A stretch of 64,000 nucleotides of DNA from Massilia varians (GTDB lineage: Bacteria; Pseudomonadota; Gammaproteobacteria; Burkholderiales; Burkholderiaceae_D): assembly GCF_027923905.1 (NCBI RefSeq), contig NZ_AP026966.1, forward strand, positions 4,341,001 to 4,405,000, given 5' to 3'. The notes below the pieces were generated by a model. The model had not been told where the DNA came from, made no database searches, and saw nothing but the letters and a program-made list of their open reading frames with translations. Below, in pieces: positions 36,806 to 48,411 of the stretch. The position numbers and the translations under genes are program-made. How positions within the stretch are numbered: position 1 is the stretch's first letter; each line of letters opens with the position of its first letter.

Positions 36806-37475
36806 TTAATGGTTGCGGACCGCGAAGGTCCTGGTAGGTTGCGCCGCCGCGTCGTACAGCGCGCGGTCGCTGTCGGTGGTGTAGTACACCGAGGTGGTAC
36901 GCGCGTAGTAGCGCGCGTCGTCGGCCAGCGACAGGCTGACGACGATCTCGGTCTTCGGCGTGTCGCCGGTGGCACTGGGAACGGAACCAGGAATAGGCGT
37001 CCTCGGCGAAGATGGCGGCGGTCGCCAGCCACTCGACGGTGTGGTCGATGTCGGTCAGCACCCAGGCGCCCGCCACCAGCAGGCTGCGCTCGCCGGCGAA
37101 CTCGTACTGCGGACGCTTGGCAGAAAATGCGACGACTTGCGTGTCGGGTTCGATGCGCAGGGTATTCGCATCCGGCACCTTGACCACGATGTAGCCCTCG
37201 TTGACCAGGGCCGTGACCAGGTGGCTGCTCACGCCCTGGGCAAAGGCGCTCGACTGCTGCGCACTGACGTACAGCGGGCGCTTGGCGTTCACTTTCAGCG
37301 AAGGCGCCAGCTGGCCGGCCATGTGGCGTGCGATGACGCCCCAGTGCGCGGCCGCCTGCAGCTTGGCCTGCTGGGTGCTGGGGAAATTGGTGGCAACCGG
37401 GGCCGGGCTGTAGGGAATGGCGCAGCCCGCCATCAGGAGGGCGCCGCAGAGCGCGAGGCCGGCTCGAAATCGCAC
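36806..37475 (-). pseudogene. Lipoprotein gene with an internal +1 frameshift
   Basis: The first 163 codons (signal MRFRAGLALCGALLMAGCAIP with lipobox MAGC, then LQAAAHWGVIARHMAGQLAPSL, TALVNEGYIVVKVPDANTLRI, ERSLLVAGAWVLTDIDHTVEWLATAAIFAEDAYSW) look like a normal envelope protein related to FlgO neighbours. After the Trp codon at 36987-36989 the frame turns into an Arg/His-rich run that ends at 36792, which has the look of a wrong frame. Skipping one base (36986) gives SVPSATGDTPKTEIVVSLSL, DDARYYARTTSVYYTTDSDR and FAVRNH with a TAA at 36806, a far more natural end. Either a real mutation or a base-calling error; the rest of the gene is intact. Confidence 0.75.
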
Positions 37476-37547
37476 GTGTGTCCTGTCAGTCTGAATCGAC
37501 GGCGCAGGGGCGTCGGGTCGGTTGCGACTGTAGCGCAGGCGTTTCCG

Positions 37548-37566
37548 TGCGGCAATTATTGCCGCA
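37548..37566. repeat. 19-base inverted repeat upstream of the frameshifted lipoprotein gene
   Basis: TGCGGCAAT-T-ATTGCCGCA, arms of nine bases with no mismatch, in the 114-base gap between the hydrolase gene and the lipoprotein pair. It may be an operator for the pair or a stem after the hydrolase; there is no T-run next to it. Confidence 0.5.
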
Positions 37567-37589
37567 TTGCCTGAGGGCTGCTTACAACG

Positions 37590-38483
37590 CTAGGCCGGCA
37601 CCTCGGCGCCGCTCAGGAAGGCCTCGATCATCCGCGCCAGCAGTTCCGGCTGGTCGTGGTGCAGCATGTGCCCGGCCTCCGGCATCATGCGCGCCGTGAC
37701 CTGGGCCAGGTGCTCGCGGCGGCGGTCGATCTCCGCCCTGGCCTGCTCCTTCGGCCCCATCCAGCGCCACATCTCGGTGTCTTCCGCCTCGACCCACAGC
37801 ACCGGCGCCGTGATCTGGGTCCAGCAGGCCAGCACCTCGTCGGCATGGTACAGCAGCGGTCCGGTCATCTTGTGCGCCGGGTCGCCCAGGATGCGCCACT
37901 GGCCGTCCGCGTCCCTGGCAGCCCAGTGCCCCGCCAGGAAGGCGGCCCGCTCTCCGGACAGGCGCGGATTGGTCTTCTGCAGCCGCGCCGCCACCTCGTC
38001 CAGGCTGGCGTAGCCGCGCATTTCCGGCTTGGCCTTCAACTCGTCGAGCCATTTGGCAAAACGGCCGGGCGCCTGCGCGGGGCGGGTCGCCGGCAGGCCG
38101 AAACCTTCCAGGTTGATGAGTTTAGCGATGCGCGCGGGGCGCACGCCCGCGTACAGGCTGGCGATGTTGCCGCCCATGCTGTGACCCAGCAGATTGACCG
38201 GCTCGCCCGGCGCATAGTGGTCGAGCACCGCTTCCAGGTCGGCCAGGTAGTCGGGGAACCAGTAGGTGTCCGAGTGCGAGCGCTCGCTCAGCCCGAAACC
38301 GCGCCAGTCGAAGGCGATCACGTGCCAGTCGCCCTCGAGTGCGTCGACCACGAACTGGAACGAGGCGGCGACGTCCATCCAGCCGTGCTGCATGAAAATC
38401 TTCGGAGCGCCCTCGCGGCCCCAGTGGCGCACGTGGGTGCGCAGGCCGCGGATGTTGAGGAATTCGGAACGGGAAGCTGGCAT
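37590..38483 (-). CDS. Alpha/beta hydrolase
   Basis: A 297-residue alpha/beta hydrolase of the epoxide hydrolase/haloalkane dehalogenase-like group. KIFMQHGWMDVAASFQFVVDAL has the HG oxyanion motif, HVIAFDWRGFGLSE follows, the nucleophile is Ser in LLGHSMGGNIASLYA, and the charge relay is completed by the acid in VLWVEAEDTEMW and His in PEAGHMLHHDQPE. A serine nucleophile argues for an esterase rather than a dehalogenase. No signal peptide. It stands alone, divergent from the carbonic anhydrase gene. Confidence 0.88.
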   Translation of the reverse strand: MPASRSEFLNIRGLRTHVRHWGREGAPKIFMQHGWMDVAASFQFVVDALEGDWHVIAFDWRGFGLSERSHSDTYWFPDYLADLEAVLDHYAPGEPVNLLGHSMGGNIASLYAGVRPARIAKLINLEGFGLPATRPAQAPGRFAKWLDELKAKPEMRGYASLDEVAARLQKTNPRLSGERAAFLAGHWAARDADGQWRILGDPAHKMTGPLLYHADEVLACWTQITAPVLWVEAEDTEMWRWMGPKEQARAEIDRRREHLAQVTARMMPEAGHMLHHDQPELLARMIEAFLSGAEVPA

Positions 38484-38648
38484 AGGTAAGTAAAAACGCG
38501 AGCGAAAAGGAGGTCAAAAAAGTACGACCGTTCGCATTATACCGCGACGACCTTGATTTCGTCTTGCCCGGCCCCATTTGGCATCGACCGGACGATCGCG
38601 GACAGGGCGTTTACAATAGCGGCATTTCCATCTTCCGCGAGCACATCC

Positions 38649-39173
38649 ATGGCGATTTACCAGCTGGGCGAGCATGCGCCCGAGATCGATCCCTCGAGCT
38701 TTGTGGCCGATTCGGCAACCCTGATCGGCAAGGTCACGCTCGAGGCGAATGCTTCGGTGTGGTATGGCGCCACACTGCGCGGCGACAACGAGCGCATCAC
38801 CATCGGCGAAAACAGCAACGTGCAGGAAGGCACGGTGATGCACACCGACATGGGATTCCCGCTCACGCTGGGCAAGAACGTGACGGTCGGCCACCAGGCC
38901 ATGCTGCATGGCTGCACGGTCGGCGACGGTTCGCTGATCGGCATCCAGGCCGTCATCCTGAACGGCGCCCGGATCGGCAAGGGCTGCCTGGTGGGTGCCG
39001 GCGCGCTGGTCACCGAAGGCAAGGAGTTCCCGGACGGTTCGCTGATCCTCGGTTCGCCGGCCAAGGTGGTGCGCACCCTGACGGAAGAAGACATGCTGCG
39101 CCTTCAGGCCAGCGCCGCGAGCTACGTGGCGCGCGGCCAGCTGTTCGAGGCGCAGCTCAAGAAAATCGGATAA
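38649..39173 (+). CDS. Gamma-class carbonic anhydrase-like protein (YrdA type)
   Basis: A 174-residue left-handed beta-helix trimer. The hexapeptide repeats are plain ([46 protein letters not shown]), and three histidines that bind metal appear in [19 protein letters not shown]. The tail [23 protein letters not shown] is a helix that packs on the trimer. Members bind zinc or iron, but carbonic anhydrase activity has been shown only for some. TACAAT at 38612-38617 could be its -10 box. hslO begins four bases after its stop region, so they form one transcript. Confidence 0.9.
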   Translation: MAIYQLGEHAPEIDPSSFVADSATLIGKVTLEANASVWYGATLRGDNERITIGENSNVQEGTVMHTDMGFPLTLGKNVTVGHQAMLHGCTVGDGSLIGIQAVILNGARIGKGCLVGAGALVTEGKEFPDGSLILGSPAKVVRTLTEEDMLRLQASAASYVARGQLFEAQLKKIG

Positions 39174-39176
39174 AGA

Positions 39177-40130
39177 ATGACTACAGATACCCGTGACACC
39201 CTCCAGAAATTCATCTTCGATAACGCTGCCGTGCGCGGCGAGCTGATCGAGATTTCCGACACCTGGCGCGAGATCCAGGCCCGCCACGCCTATCCCAAGG
39301 CGGTGCGCGGCGCCCTCGGCGAAATGGTGGCCGCAAGCGCCTTGCTGTCGGCCAACCTGAAGTTCAACGGCGCCATCGTGATGCAGATCTTCGGCGACGG
39401 CCCGGTGCGCCTGCTGGTGGTCGAGTGCGACGCCCAGCTGCGCATCCGCGCCACCGCCAAGCTGGCGCCGGACGCCGAGCTGCCCGACGACGCGACCCTG
39501 GCCCAGATGTTCAACGTACACGGCAAGGGCCGCTTCGTGATCACGCTCGACCCGGTCGACAAGGTGCCGGGCCAGCAGCCCTACCAGGGCGTGGTTCCCC
39601 TGACGGGCGATGACATGGCGACCGTCATCGAGAACTACATGCTGCGTTCGGAACAGATGGATACCCGCCTGTGGCTGGCGGCCGACGACCAGGTCTCGCG
39701 CGGCCTGCTGCTGCAGAAGCTGCCGCGCCACAGCGGCAAGGACGACCAGCAGAAGCAGGCCTCGGAGGCGGAAGACCTGGAAACCTGGAACCGCGCGGTC
39801 ATGCTGGGCCAGACCCTCAAGCGCGAGGAGCTCCTGAGCACGAACATCGAGACCCTGCTCAAGCGCCTGTTCTGGGAAGAGACCATCCGCGTATTCGATC
39901 CGCAGCATCCGCAGTTCCACTGCAGCTGTACGCGTGAGAAGGTCGGCAACATGCTCAAGATGCTGGGCCAGCCGGAAGTGGACTCGGCCCTGGCCGAACT
40001 GGGCGAACTGGGCATCAACTGCGACTTCTGCGGCAAGCACTACGCCTTCGACAAGGTCGATTGCGCCCAGCTGTTCGCCAGCGATACGCCGGTAGAGACC
40101 ATGATGCCGGCGAGCGGCAGCATCAACTAA
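39177..40130 (+). CDS. hslO: Redox-regulated chaperone Hsp33
   Basis: A 317-residue heat-shock protein that becomes an active holdase when its zinc-bound cysteines are oxidised. The N-terminal domain (LQKFIFDNAAVRGELIEISDTWREI, ALLSANLKFNGAIVMQIFGDGPVRLLVVE) and linker are followed by the redox switch: HCSCTREKVGNML, then NCDFCGKHYAFD (the CxC and CxxC pairs that hold zinc). It protects the cell in combined oxidative and heat stress. The start at 39177 follows GGATAAAGA. A strong hairpin after the stop (40150-40178) probably ends the transcript. Confidence 0.96.
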   Translation: MTTDTRDTLQKFIFDNAAVRGELIEISDTWREIQARHAYPKAVRGALGEMVAASALLSANLKFNGAIVMQIFGDGPVRLLVVECDAQLRIRATAKLAPDAELPDDATLAQMFNVHGKGRFVITLDPVDKVPGQQPYQGVVPLTGDDMATVIENYMLRSEQMDTRLWLAADDQVSRGLLLQKLPRHSGKDDQQKQASEAEDLETWNRAVMLGQTLKREELLSTNIETLLKRLFWEETIRVFDPQHPQFHCSCTREKVGNMLKMLGQPEVDSALAELGELGINCDFCGKHYAFDKVDCAQLFASDTPVETMMPASGSIN

Positions 40131-40149
40131 GCCGGCGCATTCGTTTCCC

Positions 40150-40178
40150 GCAGATGGGCGGCCTTGCCGCCCATCTGC
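40150..40178. terminator. Strong hairpin between convergent hslO and the next gene
   Basis: GCAGATGGGCGG-CCTTG-CCGCCCATCTGC, 12 pairs with a five-base loop, placed between two convergent genes. It has no T-run; the GGGCGG-ccttg-CCGCCC core is like the inner hairpin of the REP family at 478-511. Confidence 0.55.
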
Positions 40179-40181
40179 CGT

Positions 40182-40928
40182 TTACGGCCCGGGCGCGACG
40201 GACGCCTCGGCGAACTCGTACACCACCAGCGCCTCGTCGTCCCAGCTCTTGTCGCGCAGCGGCGCATGATAGCCTTTTCCTTCGTCAACCAAGGGCAGCC
40301 TGGCCTTGCGCTCGCCCGACACCACGGTGGCCGACACCAGGCGCTTCGGCGCACGATAGATGTAGCCAGTCATCGGCAACCTGCACAGGCCGCCTGCCGC
40401 GACGGCCCCGGCGCGGTACAGCAGCGGTATTTCTTCCCTGCGTACGGCAACGCCGACTTCACATTCCAGCCGCAGGTCGCCCAGGCGCCGCGCATTCGAC
40501 GGCACACCCGGGGTGCGTACGTGCGGGCGCCAGCGGATCTCGGCCTTCTTGCGGTTCGAGACGAGATCTGCCTGGTCGTCGAAGGCTTCCTGGCTGCGCG
40601 GCAGCACGAAGGTGCCGTTCGCATCAAGCGGCAGTGCGATATTGACCGTATCGCCGGCGATGCGCAGTTGCAGGCCTTCGGCTTGCGCCGGCTTGCCGTC
40701 CTTCGTCCACAGCTCAAAGCGCAGGTCGGCCTTGGGCGCCAGCGCACGTTTTTCTTCCCATGCATCGAGGCCGCGGACCATGCGGCGGTAGGGCATCAGT
40801 TCCGGATCCTTGATACTGCTGACTTCGACCCTTTCGGCGGTAGGCGGCGCTTGCGGCGGCGTACTGTCCTGGGCAAATGCGGGTGCGGCCATCGCCAGCA
40901 GCGTGGCGATGATGGCAAGTCGCTGCAT
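40182..40928 (-). CDS. Secreted protein of unknown function
   Basis: A 248-residue protein with signal peptide MQRLAIIATLLAMAAPAFAQ (cut after AFA). The mature part has ERVEVSSIKDPELMPYRRMVRGLDAWEEKRALAPKADLRFEL, GEGLQL-like segments, IALPLDANGTFVLPRSQEAFDDQADLVSNRKKAEIRWRPHVRTPG and GYIYRAPKRLVSATVVSGERKARLPLVDEGKGY. Beta-rich with four cysteines in total; probably periplasmic. I do not recognise the family. GAGGA precedes the start. It converges with hslO. Confidence 0.7.
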   Translation of the reverse strand: MQRLAIIATLLAMAAPAFAQDSTPPQAPPTAERVEVSSIKDPELMPYRRMVRGLDAWEEKRALAPKADLRFELWTKDGKPAQAEGLQLRIAGDTVNIALPLDANGTFVLPRSQEAFDDQADLVSNRKKAEIRWRPHVRTPGVPSNARRLGDLRLECEVGVAVRREEIPLLYRAGAVAAGGLCRLPMTGYIYRAPKRLVSATVVSGERKARLPLVDEGKGYHAPLRDKSWDDEALVVYEFAEASVAPGP

Positions 40929-41068
40929 GCACGATCCTCGTCGGTAATAATGCCATGCATTGTAAAGACAGTAGCGTTGCCAATACGCACACATTCTCAC
41001 TGCCCCGCATTTGAACCGGGACACTCAAAATGCGCATTTTTTGCAGCGGTGCTAAGCTGACGCATCTT

Positions 41069-41082
41069 TGACAGTGTTGTCA
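41069..41082. promoter_or_regulatory. Small inverted repeat upstream of dps
   Basis: TGACA-GTGT-TGTCA, 40 bases before the dps start, overlapped by a wider pair CAGTGTT (41072-41078) and AACACTG (41093-41099). This may be a control site of dps (OxyR, Fur or others), but it does not match their consensus clearly. Confidence 0.35.
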
Positions 41083-41121
41083 TTTCCTCACAAACACTGC
41101 ACTAACCTCAGGAGAAAAACG

Positions 41122-41628
41122 ATGCACATGGATACCGGAATCAGCACCGAAGACCGCGCCAAGATCGTCGACTCGCTCTCGACCGTCCTGGGCGACGCCT
41201 TCATGCTTTACCTGAAGACCCACAACTTCCACTGGAACGTCACCGGGCCGATGTTCTCGACCCTGCACGTGATGTTCGAAGAGCAGTACACCGAGCAATG
41301 GAATGCGCTGGACGAGATCGCCGAGCGCATCCGCGCCCTGGGCCATTTTGCCCCTGCCACCTCCAAGCGTTACGTCGAACTGTCGAGCATCAAGGAAGAG
41401 CCGGAAGTGCTGTCGGCCAAGGAGATGATCCGCCAACTGGTCGAAGGCAATGAAATCCTGGTGCGCACCATGCGCCAAGGCGTCAAGGTTGCCGACGACC
41501 TGGACGATTTCCCGACCGCCGACATGCTCACCACCCGCATGGAAGTGCACGAAAAGAATGCCTGGATGCTGCGCTCCTTCCTGGAGCAGGGCGCCGGCGC
41601 GAGCCAGGGTGACGCCTCGTCGGATTGA
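41122..41628 (+). CDS. dps: DNA-protecting ferritin-like protein Dps
   Basis: A 168-residue member of the Dps family, which assembles as a 12-mer, binds DNA and oxidises Fe(II) with peroxide to limit hydroxyl radicals. The ferroxidase ligands appear in YLKTHNFHWNVTGPMFSTLHVMFEEQYTEQWNALDEIAERIR (His, Asp and Glu). The tail LEQGAGASQGDASSD is acidic. AGGAGAAAAACG gives a strong ribosome site. Monocistronic; a hairpin follows the stop. Together with ahpC, hslO and htpX it adds to the window's oxidative-stress genes, though they are not grouped. Confidence 0.95.
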   Translation: MHMDTGISTEDRAKIVDSLSTVLGDAFMLYLKTHNFHWNVTGPMFSTLHVMFEEQYTEQWNALDEIAERIRALGHFAPATSKRYVELSSIKEEPEVLSAKEMIRQLVEGNEILVRTMRQGVKVADDLDDFPTADMLTTRMEVHEKNAWMLRSFLEQGAGASQGDASSD

Positions 41629-41637
41629 TTCACATCG

Positions 41638-41656
41638 CCGCGGTCGCCGACCGCGG
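41638..41656. terminator. Hairpin after dps
   Basis: CCGCGGTC-GCC-GACCGCGG, eight perfect pairs, 10 bases after the dps stop and followed by TTTG. Possible terminator of dps, also facing the antidote-like gene. Confidence 0.5.
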
Positions 41657-41677
41657 TTTGCAGGGAGTCCGGGGCGT

Positions 41678-41953
41678 TCAGCCCCGGCCTGACATGTGCA
41701 GGTCGACCACCTTCATGATCTCGAGCGTCAGGTCGAGGTTGAATTCCTCCGCCACCAGGGCGGCCTGCAGTTCGTCGCACGGCATGCTCACGGCGGCGGC
41801 CAGCGCCCCGAGGCCGGGCGCCTCGGCCACGGCCCGCATGGCCACGGTGATGACGGCGCCGTCGCCGTCCTCGAAGGCATCGGCCAGGCAGTCGGCGATG
41901 GCGTCGAGCGAATCGAGCGCCGCGGGATTCGGGGGAGTGTGTTCTTGGGTCAT
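41678..41953 (-). CDS. Small helix-turn-helix protein resembling addiction-module antidotes
   Basis: A 91-residue protein. ADCLADAFEDGDGAVITVAMRAVAEAPGLGALAAAVSM lines up with the GDPxFIxxALGxVARAxGMxxIAxxxGxS pattern of the HigA-like probable antidote family, and FNLDLTLEIMKVVDLHM with its closing TVLKVxxALGLxL helix. The turn region (PCDELQAALVAEE) has lost the usual SRxSLYKAL sequence, so DNA recognition may be altered. No RelE/HigB-type toxin gene is on either side. Start at 41953 follows GGAAGCAGG; earlier Met codons at 41965 and 42010 are possible. Confidence 0.6.
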   Translation of the reverse strand: MTQEHTPPNPAALDSLDAIADCLADAFEDGDGAVITVAMRAVAEAPGLGALAAAVSMPCDELQAALVAEEFNLDLTLEIMKVVDLHMSGRG

Positions 41954-42067
41954 GCCTGCTTCCATATCGTTTTGCTGATCATACACTGCGGCGCTGCTGG
42001 CCATAGGCATTTCGCCGCCCTACTTCCGGTAAATTCATTGTAGTCCCATTCCTACATAATTATTGTT

Positions 42068-42187
42068 TTAAGGAAAGTCAAACATGGGCTGGCCTTGAGG
42101 GATTCCAATACGCTTCGCCATATCGAGAGTAAGACCACCGAGCACGCCTGACAAGCGTGGAAGGATCACTCGACGGTCCCACCCCAT
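42068..42187 (-). CDS. Possible 39-residue unannotated open frame (or remnant)
   Basis: An open frame from ATG (42187) to TAA (42068) in the 244-base gap between the antidote-like gene and the PAAR gene. It reads MGWDRRVILPRLSG, then LGGLTLDMAKRIGIPQG and ends MFDFP. The mix of residues is protein-like, unlike the Arg/Ala-rich shadows elsewhere, but there is no ribosome site and no family I know. It could be the tail of a deleted gene. Confidence 0.25.
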   Translation of the reverse strand: MGWDRRVILPRLSGVLGGLTLDMAKRIGIPQGQPMFDFP

Positions 42188-42197
42188 AGGAGCGTCA

Positions 42198-42617
42198 ATG
42201 AAGTGTATGTCCGCAGCGGCAGCAGCCTCAGTCGATCAGGAATGCAATTCCGTACCGGCTCGCCGAAAAATCACGGCCCGTTATCCCATCGCGACGATCG
42301 GCTCGCGTACCGTCCAGGGCGGGGAAGTCGTCGTGGCCGATCACGTGGTGCACATGGATGGTTTCCGCATCGCCTGCGTCGGCGACCGGGTCCGCTATCC
42401 CGACGGCAGCGAAAGCCGCATCGTTTCCGGCGCGGGCAATGCGTCGACCTTCGGCGACCGGCCGGTTGCGCTGGTCGGCAGCCACGTCGAGAACGGCGAC
42501 CGGATCGCCCTGAGCCGGCAGAACATGGGAGAGATCGTGCTGTTCGAAGGCGATGCGCCGATCACGGGCCTGCTGCAGCCCGGCTACCTGCTGCCGCGCG
42601 GAAGCAGCGAAGCCTGA
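42198..42617 (+). CDS. PAAR-domain protein
   Basis: A 139-residue protein with a PAAR-like domain: RYPIATIGSRTVQGGEVVVAD, RIACVGDRVRYPDGSESRIVSGAGNASTFGDRPVALVGSHVENGDRIALS. PAAR proteins form the tip of type VI secretion spikes and often carry effectors. This one has no effector extension beyond a short C-terminus (ITGLLQPGYLLPRGSSEA). No vgrG, hcp or effector-immunity gene is beside it. AGGAGCGTCA fixes the start. Its terminator runs into the 3' end of ftsB. Confidence 0.85.
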   Translation: MKCMSAAAAASVDQECNSVPARRKITARYPIATIGSRTVQGGEVVVADHVVHMDGFRIACVGDRVRYPDGSESRIVSGAGNASTFGDRPVALVGSHVENGDRIALSRQNMGEIVLFEGDAPITGLLQPGYLLPRGSSEA

Positions 42618-42643
42618 ACCTGTGCGGCGCTGCCGCTGACAGG

Positions 42644-42674
42644 AAGGGCGGACCTCAGCGGCCGCCCTTTTTTT
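42644..42674 (+). terminator. Rho-independent terminator of the PAAR gene, overlapping ftsB
   Basis: AAGGGCGG, ten-base loop, CCGCCCTT and a run of seven T. The right arm and T-run lie inside the last codons of ftsB on the other strand (Lys-rich KEKKGGR tail). Confidence 0.75.
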
Positions 42675-42999
42675 CCTTCGGGGGCGGCGGGGGCGGCGGC
42701 ACCGTCATCGAGACCGCGGGCTGTTCGTCCTTGCGCAGCACCTGCACGAAGATCTCGTTCTGCTTGATCATGCCCAGTTCGTAGCGGGCACGCTCCTCTA
42801 CCGCGCCGGTGCCGTCGCGCAGGTCGCGCACCTCCGATTCGAGCTTGGCATTGCGCGCCTCCAGCAGTTCGGTCTTGTCGCGGGTCTTCTCGACCTGGTC
42901 GCGCATGTCGGCGACGTTCAGCCAGCCGCCCTTCCCCAGCCACAGCGGGTATTGGATCAGCAGCAGCAGAACGGCAAGGGCGATGGTGATGAGTCGCAT
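42655..42999 (-). CDS. ftsB: Cell division protein FtsB
   Basis: A 114-residue bitopic inner-membrane protein of the divisome FtsQLB complex. A single N-terminal helix ([19 protein letters not shown]) is followed by a coiled coil ([36 protein letters not shown]) and [21 protein letters not shown], the usual FtsB signature. The tail [15 protein letters not shown] is a proline run not present in E. coli FtsB (103 residues). It follows eno by 67 bases; eno-ftsB is a common order. Confidence 0.95.
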   Translation of the reverse strand: MRLITIALAVLLLLIQYPLWLGKGGWLNVADMRDQVEKTRDKTELLEARNAKLESEVRDLRDGTGAVEERARYELGMIKQNEIFVQVLRKDEQPAVSMTVPPPPPPPKEKKGGR

Positions 43000-43020
43000 G
43001 GGGAGCTAGCGAAATACGAA

Positions 43021-43048
43021 GCCGGACCACCCGCAAGGGCAGTCCGGC
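43021..43048. terminator. Hairpin between eno and ftsB
   Basis: GCCGGAC, 14-base loop, GTCCGGC, seven pairs in the 67-base gap. No T-run; it may attenuate or stabilise rather than end the transcript. Confidence 0.35.
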
Positions 43049-43066
43049 CGTGGACTTACTTCGAGA

Positions 43067-44356
<1,290 letters not shown>

Positions 44357-44480
44357 TTACAGTCTCCGGAAGGTAAAAAAGCGGTGGCAGCTACTTCGTA
44401 GCCAAGGCGCTCAGCATTCTAGCAAATGCGCGCGTGCGCCCGGCCGCCGGACGCACGCAGATTGGCGCTGTCTTGATGGT

Positions 44481-47068
<2,588 letters not shown>

Positions 47069-47197
47069 TTAAACCGCGCAAATACTTCTGGTCACCGTGC
47101 CAACTGCCCCCAGAAAGCGCGCATTCGGGCCCATTACCCCGGAAAACGACGGCATCTGCATGACCCGCGGCAAACGCCCAAGAATATGCCCTATCAA

Positions 47198-47228
47198 TTG
47201 ACCGAGCAACGGGGGTGCCACCTATACT
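47198..47228 (+). promoter_or_regulatory. Candidate promoter of the DUF898 gene
   Basis: TTGACC (47198-47203) and TATACT (47223-47228) spaced by 19 bases, somewhat long, with the ATG 21 bases after the -10 box. Confidence 0.45.
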
Positions 47229-47249
47229 GCGATTTTGCCCGGCCGATCC

Positions 47250-48401
47250 ATGCATACCTTGACTGAGCTGCCCACCGACGTCCCCGCCGCCCCCGAGCTC
47301 GAGACGCCATTCGCGGCCCCGCAGCCACGCACGCTGGCGCTCGGCTTTACCGGCGACGGCCGCGAATACTTCCGCATCTGGGTGGTCAACCTGCTGCTCA
47401 CCCTGGCGACGCTCGGCATCTATTCGGCCTGGGCCAAGGTGCGCCGGCTACAGTATTTCAACCGCAACACGGTCCTGGCCGGGGCGAGCTTCGATTTCCA
47501 CGGCAATCCACGCGCCGTGCTGGCGGGCCGGCTGCTGTCGGTCGTGCTGCTGGCGGCCTACCACTACGCCTTCGGCTTCTCGACCGCCTTCGGGGCGGCG
47601 GTGGTTGCCATCCTGCTGCTCGCCTTCCCCTACCTGATGCGCGGCGCCCTGCGCTTTCGCCTCGGGAACACCAGCTACCGCGGCCTGCGCCTGGGCTTCG
47701 ACGGCTCGGTGGGCCAGGCCTACCTGGCCTGGCTGCCGCCCGCGCTTGCGGTGGTTCTGCCTGGCACCATGCTGGCCCTGTATCCGGAACAACCCCAGCT
47801 GGGAGCGCTCATGCTGCCGCTTTACCTGGCATGGCCGCTGATGCATGCCCGTATCCGGCACTTCCAGCACGCCCACCTGCTGTTCGGCGACCAGCATTCC
47901 CGCTACGACGTCCAGGCGCGCCGCTTCTACCGTTTCTACCTGGTCTCCTGCGGACTCGTCGTGGTGGCCACCATCGCCGCATTCGCGGCGGCCTATGTCG
48001 CCGGCAAGGCCGCCGGGAGCGACGACCGCACGTCCGCGCTTGCCGGATACCTCATCGGCATCGGCATGCTGTACCTGTTCTACCTGGTGACCGTTCCCTA
48101 CATGCAGGTGCGGGTGTCGAACCTGGCCTGGTCGAACACCCGCTTCCCCGGCATCCGCTTCCGCTCAACCCTGCCGGCGCGCGCCTCCATGGTGCTGCAG
48201 ACCAGGAATGCCCTGTTCACTGTCCTGAGCCTGGGCTTGTACCGCCCGTTTGCCGTCGTCAACGTGTACCGTTTCCGGCTGGCCCACCTGCACCTCGAGG
48301 TCGACGGCGACATCGACGCCGCTTGCGCACGGGTGGCGACCCGCGGCGGCGCGGCCGGCGACAGCGTCGCCGACGGCTTCGGCATCGACCTCAGCTGGTA
48401 A
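47250..48401 (+). CDS. YjgN-family (DUF898) inner membrane protein
   Basis: A 383-residue polytopic membrane protein. The family signature FTGDGREYFRIWVVNLLLTLATLGIYSAWAKVRRLQYFNRNT is at residues 35-75, and a second such unit comes in YMQVRVSNLAWSNTRFPGIRF and NALFTVLSLGLYRPFAVVNVYRF. Six or seven hydrophobic helices. Function not known for the family, but it often travels with a following M48 protease, as it does here 10 bases on (AGGGAG before the next start). The two probably act together at the inner membrane. Confidence 0.9.
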   Translation: MHTLTELPTDVPAAPELETPFAAPQPRTLALGFTGDGREYFRIWVVNLLLTLATLGIYSAWAKVRRLQYFNRNTVLAGASFDFHGNPRAVLAGRLLSVVLLAAYHYAFGFSTAFGAAVVAILLLAFPYLMRGALRFRLGNTSYRGLRLGFDGSVGQAYLAWLPPALAVVLPGTMLALYPEQPQLGALMLPLYLAWPLMHARIRHFQHAHLLFGDQHSRYDVQARRFYRFYLVSCGLVVVATIAAFAAAYVAGKAAGSDDRTSALAGYLIGIGMLYLFYLVTVPYMQVRVSNLAWSNTRFPGIRFRSTLPARASMVLQTRNALFTVLSLGLYRPFAVVNVYRFRLAHLHLEVDGDIDAACARVATRGGAAGDSVADGFGIDLSW

Positions 48402-48411
48402 GGGAGACTTC

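Noticed and set aside
36792..36985. The Arg-rich C-terminus of the FlgO-like lipoprotein as a true protein end
   Set aside because: The alternative frame gives a normal composition and ends before the next gene, so the Arg-rich part is taken as a frameshift artefact.
42084..42098. Tiny frame ATG GGC TGG CCT TGA behind AAGGAAAG
   Set aside because: A four-codon frame after a purine-rich stretch could be chance; the minus strand frame over the same bases looks more protein-like.
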